From positions 1 to 6,149 of the forward strand of contig CAZAMT010000257.1 in NCBI GenBank assembly GCA_964486145.1: 6,149 nt of DNA, written 5' to 3'. The DNA comes from CAZAMT01 sp964486145. GTDB taxonomy: Bacteria > Bacteroidota > Bacteroidia > Bacteroidales > JAAAOM01. Below, piece after piece: positions 1 through 6,149 of this stretch (position 1 is the first letter of the stretch; each line of letters opens with the position of its first letter). The translations under genes were made by a program, and so were the position numbers. The notes under the pieces were generated by a model, which worked only from the letters and a program-made list of their open reading frames with translations, searched no databases and was not told the origin of the DNA.

Positions 1-3000
1 ATGAAACATATCTTGATAACCATTCTTACTCTTTTATTTTTAAAAGTTGCATCCGCACAACCTTTTGAAAACATAAACCATTACATCGAAAACCCTTCTA
101 TGTTTGATGAAAACCAGGAGGAACCGCGTGCCTATTACATACCTTATGGCAATGAATTATCAGCGCAAACAATGGACAGAAACAAGTCTGACCATTTTCA
201 TTCATTGAACGGCGCATGGAAGTTTAAATGGTATAAAAATCCAAACAAGGTTCATGAAGGTTTCTTTGTTGCGGATTACGATGATTCCCAATGGGATGAA
301 ATACGTGTTCCGTCAAACTGGCAAATGGAAGGTTTCGGGCATAAAATTTATCGAAATACGCCTAATGAATTTTATCCTTCAAACCCACCCTTTGTTCCTG
401 ACCAATTAAATCCTACCGGATGTTACCGGACAACATTTATTTTGAAAGATGATTGGAACGATAAACAGATATTTCTCTATTTCGAAGGCATTAAATCTGC
501 AGGATTTGTCTGGATAAATGGAAATTATGTCGGTTATGGTCAGGATGGAATGATTTCACATGAATATGATATTACCAACCACCTGAAGCCGGGACAGAAT
601 CAACTAGCCGTGCAGGTGTTGCGCTGGTGCGATGGTTCGTATTTTGAAAATCAGGATTCATGGCATTTCTCTGGAATATACCGGGATGTGTACCTTTTGG
701 CCCGGCCAAAAACATACGTACGTGATTTTAAAATTGAAACCCTTTTGGATGATGATTATATCGATGCGACACTTAGCATAAAAGCGGAAGTTTCGAAAAA
801 CAATGCAATGGATATTAACCCCAATGTAAAATTCACGCTTTCCGCACCGGACGGTTCAGAAGTGTTTTCAAATAATGTTTCTGCAGACCGGACAGAGAAA
901 AGTACAACTACACTTCATTTTGAACAACGGGTAAAAAATCCATTAAAATGGTCAGCCGAAAAACCTAACCTGTACTTGTTAAACATCTCTTTGATGGATG
1001 GAAATAATAACGTCTTAGAAGTCATTCCTCAGAAAATCGGATTTCGAAAACTTGAAATGAAAAATGGTTTAGCTCTCATTAATGGTGTTCCGGTGAAGTT
1101 CAGGGGAACCAATAAAGTTGAACATCACCCCAGATTTGGAAAAGCCATTCCTGAAGAAACCATGCGCCGGGATTTAGAATTGATGAAACAACACAACATC
1201 AATGCGGTTCGCTTAAGTCATTATCCAAATGATCCGCGATGGTATGAATTATGCGATGAATATGGTATATATGTACAAGATGAGGTGAACGCTGAATGTC
1301 ACTGGACAGAGTATTTTCTGGCATATACGCCTGGCTGGGAAGATGCCATGATGGATCGATTTGTAAAAATGGTACAACGTGATAAGAACTTCCCATCGGT
1401 GGTTATGTGGAGCACCGGAAATGAATGTGAAACCGGGCCGCCCCATTACATGATGGCTGAATACCTTAATGAGGTGGATCCTGACCGATTTCTCATGCAT
1501 CAGAATCATGCAGGAACTGCTGAATTTGTTGATATATTCGGTGCCCGTTACAAATCACCATCATGGGTTTTTAATAATGTAGTACCTTTTTCCAAACCAG
1601 TTGTGTTGGGCGAGTATGCCCACTCCACGGGAAATGGAATCGGAGGGTTCGATGAATACTGGGAATTATTTAATCAGTATGACCACCTGCAGGGGGGCTT
1701 CACCTGGGACTGGGTAGATCAGGCCGTCGATCAGCAATTTATACAGGTATTGGACGCTTCCGGTAACGAAAATCACGGCGTATTCATGGGAAGTCCAAAA
1801 TTGTTTGAGTCAAATGGCGGAAAATCATTGCAATTAAGCGGACTCGATGACTGGGTGGAATTGTACAGGAATCCATCCTTAGATATTGAAGGGAGCGAAA
1901 TAACGCTCGAACTGATGATAAACCCGGGCGAATGGATAGGCACCAATCCGATTATATCAAAAGGAAATACGCATTACGGACTTGAGCAATTTCATGAAGA
2001 TTCTGTTACCTTCTACGTTAACGACATTAATCAGGGGCTTACGGTAGGTGTTCCTTCAAATTGGTGGTATAACTGGCATCATATAGCCGGTGTTTACGAT
2101 GGCAAGTTACTGAGATTATTCATAGATGGAAGATTGGCCGGTGATAAAGCATACAATCTGCCTATTAAAAAGAACCATTATCCTGTTTGTATTGGCAGAA
2201 ATGTAAACAATCATACAGAATATTATCCAAAATGGCTGTCAAATGCGTCCTTTGATGATGTGAAAATATACAGCCGGGCTCTAACAAAGGAAGAATTAAA
2301 CAATTCAACCAATGATGAAGAAATCGCATTGCATTTTGATTTTGAACAGATAAAAAAAGCCGGGAGCTTCTATTATTACGGTCCGAGCTATGGTTGTATT
2401 GATGGTACGATTTTTTCCAATCGTGATCCCCAACCTGAACTGCTGCAAATAAAAAGCAGTCATCAACCATTTGAAATAAAAAGAGTTAAACCCGATAGCT
2501 TCAAGTTTATTGTAAAGAATTTGCATCATTTTACCAATTTCAATGAATTTGATATTCATTGGACCTTGCATGCAAACGGAGAATTGGTAAAAGAAGGAAC
2601 AACGAAACTGGATATTTTACCGGGCGAACGGAATCTCCTGGATTTAAGCGATGCGTTCAAAGCATTTGTGTCAGAAAAAGAAAATATCATAACCATTTCC
2701 GTACTGACAACAAAGGATTTTATTTGGGCAAATAAAGGCCACGAAACAGGCTTTGAAGAGTTCATTCTAACCCCTTACAATCATCAAAAAGACAGGAAAG
2801 ATGCAGTTGCTTTCAATTTGAATGAAGAAGAGGATATTCTCAAGGTGGAGGGAAAAAGTTACGCATACAGTTTTTCGAAGAAGAATGGTAGTCTGAACTC
2901 CATGATGTATGATGGAAAAGAATTACTGGAAAAATCACCTCAGTTAAACGTGATACGGGCGGCAGTCAACAACGAATCATCTCAATTCCGGGATTACATC

Positions 3001-3684
3001 GAAGTTCAATGGCTCAGGATAGGTCTGGATAACCTGGAACATAAGCTCAAAGATATGAACTGGTATGAAATGCCAAACAACGTCATAGTTACAAGTAATT
3101 ACATTTCAAAAGCACCCGGTGTGGAAGATCATTTCGAGCATTCCATCACTTATAAGGTATCAGTTGATGGTACTTGCACCATGGAGCATGAGGTGAAACC
3201 TGTTGGTGATTTTTCTGTCGATTGGTTACCGAAAATTGGTTTGAAACTTGAGCTAAATAAATCCTTAAGCGCAGTTTCGTGGTATGGAAAGGGGCCACAG
3301 GAAAATTACCCGGATCGTAAGACAGGAATGAAAACAGGATTGTACACCCTGAAGGCATCAGAATTTTATACACCTTATGTTGTCCCCCAGGATCATGGCA
3401 ACCGTTCGGAAGTTAGGTGGCTGGAAGTGTCGGACGGCAGTAAAGGAATAAAAATATATGGTAGTGAACTGTTTAATTTTTCAATTCATCAACATGACAA
3501 CTTATCATCAGCATTATACACCTGGCAATTAAATGAAACTGACGGTTGGATACTCAATTTGGATCACAAAGTTTCAGGGGTTGGATTAAAAGGTGTGAAA
3601 ACAAGACCGGCTTACCGCGTCTACCCGAAAAAATTTCAATACAGTTTTACGTTGGAGCCTTTTAGCACAGCAGGCTACAAATAA
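1..3684 (+). CDS. Exported GH2 beta-galactosidase (LacZ type) with an inserted LamG-like domain
   Basis: Predicted to hydrolyse terminal beta-galactosides outside the cytoplasm by the retaining GH2 mechanism. Residues 1-19 form a Sec signal peptide (hydrophobic core, then ASA before Q20) with no lipobox cysteine, so the product should be periplasmic or secreted; this also supports the start at base 1. Order: GH2 sugar-binding domain (about 45-235), Ig-like domain (about 240-345), TIM barrel (about 346-820, interrupted), DUF4981-type domain (about 820-930), Bgal_small_N domain (about 940-1222). By alignment from memory to E. coli LacZ: acid/base E475 in WSTGNE (E461), nucleophile E538 in GEYAH (E537), Mg ligands E432 and H434 (E416, H418), H407 (H391), Y517 (Y503), H541 (H540), W569 (W568), N122 (N102), D211 (D201). 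N604 becomes D801 and W999 becomes about K1200. At 1227 residues it is some 200 longer than LacZ, due to a domain inserted after Q574. The natural substrate is unknown; another beta-glycoside is possible. Confidence 0.96.
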   Translation: MKHILITILTLLFLKVASAQPFENINHYIENPSMFDENQEEPRAYYIPYGNELSAQTMDRNKSDHFHSLNGAWKFKWYKNPNKVHEGFFVADYDDSQWDEIRVPSNWQMEGFGHKIYRNTPNEFYPSNPPFVPDQLNPTGCYRTTFILKDDWNDKQIFLYFEGIKSAGFVWINGNYVGYGQDGMISHEYDITNHLKPGQNQLAVQVLRWCDGSYFENQDSWHFSGIYRDVYLLARPKTYVRDFKIETLLDDDYIDATLSIKAEVSKNNAMDINPNVKFTLSAPDGSEVFSNNVSADRTEKSTTTLHFEQRVKNPLKWSAEKPNLYLLNISLMDGNNNVLEVIPQKIGFRKLEMKNGLALINGVPVKFRGTNKVEHHPRFGKAIPEETMRRDLELMKQHNINAVRLSHYPNDPRWYELCDEYGIYVQDEVNAECHWTEYFLAYTPGWEDAMMDRFVKMVQRDKNFPSVVMWSTGNECETGPPHYMMAEYLNEVDPDRFLMHQNHAGTAEFVDIFGARYKSPSWVFNNVVPFSKPVVLGEYAHSTGNGIGGFDEYWELFNQYDHLQGGFTWDWVDQAVDQQFIQVLDASGNENHGVFMGSPKLFESNGGKSLQLSGLDDWVELYRNPSLDIEGSEITLELMINPGEWIGTNPIISKGNTHYGLEQFHEDSVTFYVNDINQGLTVGVPSNWWYNWHHIAGVYDGKLLRLFIDGRLAGDKAYNLPIKKNHYPVCIGRNVNNHTEYYPKWLSNASFDDVKIYSRALTKEELNNSTNDEEIALHFDFEQIKKAGSFYYYGPSYGCIDGTIFSNRDPQPELLQIKSSHQPFEIKRVKPDSFKFIVKNLHHFTNFNEFDIHWTLHANGELVKEGTTKLDILPGERNLLDLSDAFKAFVSEKENIITISVLTTKDFIWANKGHETGFEEFILTPYNHQKDRKDAVAFNLNEEEDILKVEGKSYAYSFSKKNGSLNSMMYDGKELLEKSPQLNVIRAAVNNESSQFRDYIEVQWLRIGLDNLEHKLKDMNWYEMPNNVIVTSNYISKAPGVEDHFEHSITYKVSVDGTCTMEHEVKPVGDFSVDWLPKIGLKLELNKSLSAVSWYGKGPQENYPDRKTGMKTGLYTLKASEFYTPYVVPQDHGNRSEVRWLEVSDGSKGIKIYGSELFNFSIHQHDNLSSALYTWQLNETDGWILNLDHKVSGVGLKGVKTRPAYRVYPKKFQYSFTLEPFSTAGYK
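1732..2358 (+). other. LamG/concanavalin A-like jellyroll domain inserted in the beta-galactosidase barrel
   Basis: This segment encodes about residues 578-786 of the beta-galactosidase. It carries LamG_3-type landmarks: LDASGNENHG (584-593), SLQLSG followed by a WVEL strand (609-621), an ITLELMINPG strand (634-643), WHHIAGVYDG (692-701), LRLFIDGRLAG (704-714) and FDDVKIYSRALTKEEL (751-766). The GH2 fold stops at WDWVDQ (569-574) and resumes at YYGPSYGCIDG (792-802), which lines up with the stretch before and including E. coli LacZ N604. E. coli has about 30 residues between these points; here there are about 226. LamG folds often bind glycans, so a carbohydrate-binding role near the active site is reasonable, but this is inference. 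Boundaries are good to roughly ten residues. Confidence 0.85.
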
Positions 3685-3738
3685 TTGCACTGTCAAAAGA
3701 ATTTTTCAGCTTGCGTAGCGCGATGGATGTAATTGTTA

Positions 3739-3936
3739 TCATTCAGTCAGCCAACTGATAGCATCTTTTTCATTAAAAAAGAGTTTTATCTCAAATCCAC
3801 GGTTAATCGCGAGTGTTTCAGAAAACCGGTGTCGCGAAATTTCTTCGGTTGACCGGGAATTTACAATTAAAGCAATTCTGTCTGTACTCTTAAATCCCAG
3901 GGCACCAATGTTTTTTACAAACGAATATGATTCCAT
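3739..3936 (-). CDS. Small protein resembling the C-terminal half of a SpoIIAA-like/STAS domain protein, probably truncated
   Basis: A 65-codon ORF on the reverse strand, convergent with the beta-galactosidase and ending 54 bases from its stop. The product has a beta strand RIALIVNS (20-27), a helix with SRHRF (34-38), a strand FEIKLFF (48-54) and a final EKDAISWL segment (56-63). This order recalls the second half of SpoIIAA-like/STAS proteins of about 120-140 residues, which typically end in a short helix with a conserved W-L. The first half of such a domain is missing: the frame is closed by a stop at 3964-3966, only nine codons above the ATG. There is no alternative start and no Shine-Dalgarno-like sequence. 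It may be a decayed remnant or a short real gene. The family call rests on remembered patterns, so it is tentative. Confidence 0.45.
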   Translation of the reverse strand: MESYSFVKNIGALGFKSTDRIALIVNSRSTEEISRHRFSETLAINRGFEIKLFFNEKDAISWLTE

Positions 3937-3946
3937 AATGCATTTC

Positions 3947-4063
3947 TTAACTAATTTGAGGGATTAATGTTATTTTTGCAATGAAATTTTTAAGATAACC
4001 TGTGGGTGTTAAGTTGGTCATTTTCTTAAAAATCCTGTTGAAATTTGATACATAAAACCAACA
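3947..4063 (-). pseudogene. Remnant of an AraC-family transcriptional regulator (C-terminal helix-turn-helix tail only)
   Basis: Reading the reverse strand from 4063 to the TAA at 3947-3949 gives 38 residues starting CWFYVSNFNRIFKKMTNL and continuing TPTGYLKNF. This matches the last recognition helix and following TP..Y motif that end AraC/XylS-family DNA-binding domains (typical form: CGF.n.SNF.R.FKk.tG.TP..Y). About one residue is lost and a glycine replaced at the CGF site, where the match ends. The frame stays open upstream (to 4183), but there it is only the antisense of the URO-D piece and shows nothing AraC-like. More than 80% of a normal regulator is absent, so it cannot be functional. 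It does suggest that an AraC-type regulator once lay in or was joined to this locus. Confidence 0.65.
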
Positions 4064-4064
4064 T

Positions 4065-4396
4065 ATGACAAATGAACAATGGCAACTTTTGGTAAAGACT
4101 GTGCAGGGGGAGGTTCCGGCATCACCGGTAACCGGGTTTATTGTTGACAGCCCGTGGCTACCCGGTTGGGCCGGTGTAAGCACCCTACAGTATTATTCTT
4201 CTGAAGAAATCTGGTTTCAGGCAAATAAAAAAGCAATTGATACTTTTCCGGAAATCATTTTTCTACCTGGATTCTGGTCGGAATTTGGTATGTGTACCGA
4301 ACCTTCAGCTTTCGGAACCAAGCTCTGGTATGGAATGAATACAGTCTGCCCCATGCTGCAAAAATAATTGGATGGAATAAATTACAATACCGATGA
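4065..4396 (+). pseudogene. N-terminal remnant of a uroporphyrinogen decarboxylase (URO-D) family protein, frameshifted and truncated
   Basis: The reading frame from the ATG at 4065 gives MTNEQWQLLVKTVQGE, then GFIVDSPWLPGWAG (about 25-38) and FLPGFWSEFGMCTEPSAFG (about 65-83). From memory, these are characteristic of the URO-D-like proteins common in Bacteroidota, which are related to corrinoid-linked methyltransferases rather than to the heme enzyme HemE. After about codon 86 (near 4322) the frame drifts into unrelated sequence and stops at 4365-4367. The family-like sequence continues in the -1 frame from about 4325 as LVWNEYSLPHAAKIIGWNKL and ends at a TGA at 4394-4396. A single-base deletion near 4322-4326 explains this. 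About 110 residues remain of an expected 330-380, and the following bases belong to the next gene's leader. It is non-functional as an enzyme. Confidence 0.7.
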
Positions 4397-4407
4397 CAAA
4401 CAGTTGG

Positions 4408-4427
4408 TTTTATATTGAAATATAAAA
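4408..4427. repeat. Perfect AT-only inverted repeat upstream of the beta-helix gene
   Basis: Arms TTTTATAT (4408-4415) and ATATAAAA (4420-4427) are exact reverse complements around a TGAA loop. An A-run follows, up to the start codon at 4436. With only A-T pairs the hairpin would be weak. It has no T-run on the correct side to be a terminator for the forward strand. It may be chance in AT-rich leader DNA. Confidence 0.4.
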
Positions 4428-4435
4428 AAAAACTT

Positions 4436-6133
4436 ATGGACCATTATTGCAAATTTTGGATTATCCTCGTGTTTCCTTTTCTTTTTTCTTTCATAAATAT
4501 GGATCGAAAGGTGAATAACCCCGGTAGGGAAGATATGCCCTTGCCTGATAATAATCCGGTAGCAAAGTATAATCTGGAATGGACGGATGGTTTTCAATGG
4601 CAAAATGTTCTATCTATTAAAGATGCGGAAGGTAATAACCTGAATGAAAAATTCGAAAATGCGCAGAATCAATTGGTCAGGAAAGGCGGTGGTGTCATAT
4701 TTTTTCCGGCAGGCACGTATTATTTTCTGGATCATATCAAACTGAAAAGTGGCATTGTTATTCGCGGTGTTGACCCGGTAAATTCCGAGAAGCACAATCC
4801 AATCGTTCCGGGCGAATACCCAAAACCCTTTATTGATGCAAGAGAACCACGGTATACCCTGGGTACGTACTTCAAATTTCCAGAGTATAACCCGGTGTTA
4901 ACAGGCGACGGCACTGATGTTCATACTGCTTTTAAAGGTATTCGTACGGCAAATCCGGGTGACGCAAATTTCATTGGCATTGTAAATATTCATATCGATC
5001 ACGGGCATATTGCACTGGGTGAGCGGGATGCTATGACCGGCAATTATAAGAACGGAGTTATGAATGGCAATTTTCTTGTTTATGGTTGCATTTTAAAGCA
5101 TTCGGCAGTTGTTAGCAGTCAGATTCCCCGCGATTTTCAACACCCGTGGCAGCGTTGGATTGCCCGCGATTACGGCGCTGTAACCATCTATGGTTGTGAA
5201 AATATACTGGTAGCCAATAACCGCATTCCAGAGAGCATTGATGCCAATTTTTTAATGCCTGGTTACCGTTTGTATCCTGATAAAACGGAAATGGAAAATG
5301 ATGGCAGTACTGTGGAGACAGATGTTTGGTTCGATTATGAAAACCGAACAGGAATCCGGGTGAATTTTATGCCCCTTTTACATCAACTTCAAATCTGGAG
5401 TGTGCATGAAGAATTGCAAGAAGCGGTTGAAAACGGAACCTATGATGAATATGTTACTCCGGGTGGCCTTGCCAAAGGAATTGTTATTCGTAACAACTAT
5501 GTTTTTACTTCAGGGAAAGGAGGAATTAAAACTACAGGTGATGGTGCATATGTAGCATTTAATATTATCAGGAGCCGACCAGGAGTGATTTTGCCAACAG
5601 CCAACGGATTGTACATGGATGCCCACGTAAATGATATGCGGGGAATTGAAGTTAGGGGATGGCGATGGACCGTTGAAGGTAATGATTTTGATATACACAG
5701 CAATTACACCCCAGATGGTATTAAATATAATGATGGAGAAGGAATTATGCATGAATCCTGGGAGAATGTGGGGATACGTGACAGTAAAATCATCAATAAT
5801 GCAGGTAATCGCTATATTTGCGTTTGGCGTGTGCCAACAAGAGGATTGATTGTTGAAGGAAATCGCTTGCGAATCAAACAAGACTGGCATTCCATTTTTA
5901 TTAACAGCCAGTCAAGGCCCAATGCAACCACCTTGATCGATCTTCCCTGTGAAAACGTAATAATAAAAAATAATATTACCGAAGGTGGCGGAATCAAAAT
6001 GTTGGGTGAAGATGAAACAGGTAATGTTATCATGAATAACAAACACACGGTGTTAAATGAAGGTATGATAATAAACGGTGTGGGTGCAAAACAGCATAAC
6101 AATAAAAATTACAAATTGGAACTTCAGAAGTAA
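4436..6133 (+). CDS. Exported or membrane-anchored right-handed parallel beta-helix protein (pectate-lyase-like fold), putative polysaccharide-active enzyme
   Basis: A 565-residue protein. The start is placed at the ATG at 4436, which follows an A-rich leader typical of Bacteroidota; an in-frame TTG at 4415 would add seven mostly basic residues (KYKKK). The N-terminus has a hydrophobic stretch FWIILVFPFLFSFI (7-20) without a lipobox or clear cleavage motif, so export by signal peptide or retention by an anchor are both possible. Residues 84-95 (GGGVIFFPAGTY) and SGIVIRGVDP just after are the entry motif of Pectate_lyase_3/GH28-related beta-helices. Later coils are visible as ENILVANNRI (255-264), GIVIRNNYVF (348-357), GLIVEGNRLRI (470-480) and VIIKNNI (508-514), with paired asparagines at turns as in asparagine ladders. 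I do not recognise a specific CAZy family or a catalytic set; candidates are several Asp/His/Arg residues in the middle coils. Polysaccharide cleavage or binding is inferred from fold and from the nearby beta-galactosidase. It could be a non-catalytic surface protein. Confidence 0.85.
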   Translation: MDHYCKFWIILVFPFLFSFINMDRKVNNPGREDMPLPDNNPVAKYNLEWTDGFQWQNVLSIKDAEGNNLNEKFENAQNQLVRKGGGVIFFPAGTYYFLDHIKLKSGIVIRGVDPVNSEKHNPIVPGEYPKPFIDAREPRYTLGTYFKFPEYNPVLTGDGTDVHTAFKGIRTANPGDANFIGIVNIHIDHGHIALGERDAMTGNYKNGVMNGNFLVYGCILKHSAVVSSQIPRDFQHPWQRWIARDYGAVTIYGCENILVANNRIPESIDANFLMPGYRLYPDKTEMENDGSTVETDVWFDYENRTGIRVNFMPLLHQLQIWSVHEELQEAVENGTYDEYVTPGGLAKGIVIRNNYVFTSGKGGIKTTGDGAYVAFNIIRSRPGVILPTANGLYMDAHVNDMRGIEVRGWRWTVEGNDFDIHSNYTPDGIKYNDGEGIMHESWENVGIRDSKIINNAGNRYICVWRVPTRGLIVEGNRLRIKQDWHSIFINSQSRPNATTLIDLPCENVIIKNNITEGGGIKMLGEDETGNVIMNNKHTVLNEGMIINGVGAKQHNNKNYKLELQK

Positions 6134-6149
6134 ATCAACTATTTTTTAT

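Noticed and set aside
3685..3738. Possible terminator after the beta-galactosidase
   Set aside because: The only pairing seen is a three-base stem in GCGTAGCGC with no T-run after it, too weak to call.
3971..3978. TATTTTTG on the forward strand, matching the Bacteroidota -7 promoter element TAnnTTTG
   Set aside because: It lies within sequence that encodes the AraC remnant on the opposite strand, lacks a TTG box at about 19-21 bases upstream, and would serve only a broken gene. AT-rich DNA yields such matches by chance.
3947..4183. 78-codon reverse-strand ORF taken as one gene
   Set aside because: Only the last 38 codons show AraC-type sequence. The first 40 are the antisense of the conserved URO-D start region and carry no AraC pattern, so the ORF is a composite, not a gene.
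4065..4367. The 100-codon ORF as an intact small gene
   Set aside because: Family-like sequence switches frame before its end and continues beyond its stop, so the last 14 or so residues are a frameshift product.
5510..5890. 126-codon reverse-strand ORF inside the beta-helix gene
   Set aside because: It lies fully antisense to a well-supported coding region, and its product shows no recognisable domain pattern.
6134..6149. T-run at the end of the window as a terminator for the beta-helix gene
   Set aside because: No G/C-rich stem precedes the T-run in the visible bases, and the window ends here.

Overview
The window looks like chromosomal DNA from a member of the Bacteroidota, probably an environmental polysaccharide degrader. 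The base composition is AT-rich, start sites lack clear Shine-Dalgarno sequences, and the two large genes encode exported carbohydrate-active-type proteins of kinds common in that phylum. No mobile element, CRISPR array, tRNA or rRNA is visible.

Bases 1-3684 (+) hold a complete 1227-residue exported beta-galactosidase of glycoside hydrolase family 2 (LacZ type). Both catalytic glutamates, the magnesium site and most sugar-binding residues of E. coli LacZ can be lined up. A LamG/concanavalin-like domain of about 200 residues is spliced into the end of the catalytic barrel, and the aglycone-stacking tryptophan near the C-terminus is absent.

Bases 3685-4435 have no intact large gene and read as a gene graveyard. 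There is a 65-codon reverse-strand ORF resembling the C-terminal half of a SpoIIAA-like/STAS protein. Next to it is a 38-residue reverse-strand tail of an AraC-family regulator (end of the helix-turn-helix domain only). Then comes a forward-strand N-terminal piece of a uroporphyrinogen-decarboxylase-family protein that is frameshifted and cut off after about 110 residues. The AraC and URO-D pieces meet within 1-2 bases of each other, which points to an old rearrangement junction.

Bases 4436-6133 (+) hold a 565-residue exported or membrane-anchored right-handed parallel beta-helix protein with a pectate-lyase-like N-terminal motif. I cannot assign it to a specific polysaccharide lyase or hydrolase family. 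The two large genes would fit one glycan-degradation locus: a beta-helix enzyme or binding protein acting on polymer and an exo-beta-galactosidase trimming oligosaccharides. No SusC/SusD pair, sulfatase or intact regulator is in the window, so this link rests only on proximity and protein type. I do not see a wholly new system here; the most notable points are the domain insertion in the galactosidase, the decayed intergenic region and the unassigned beta-helix protein.
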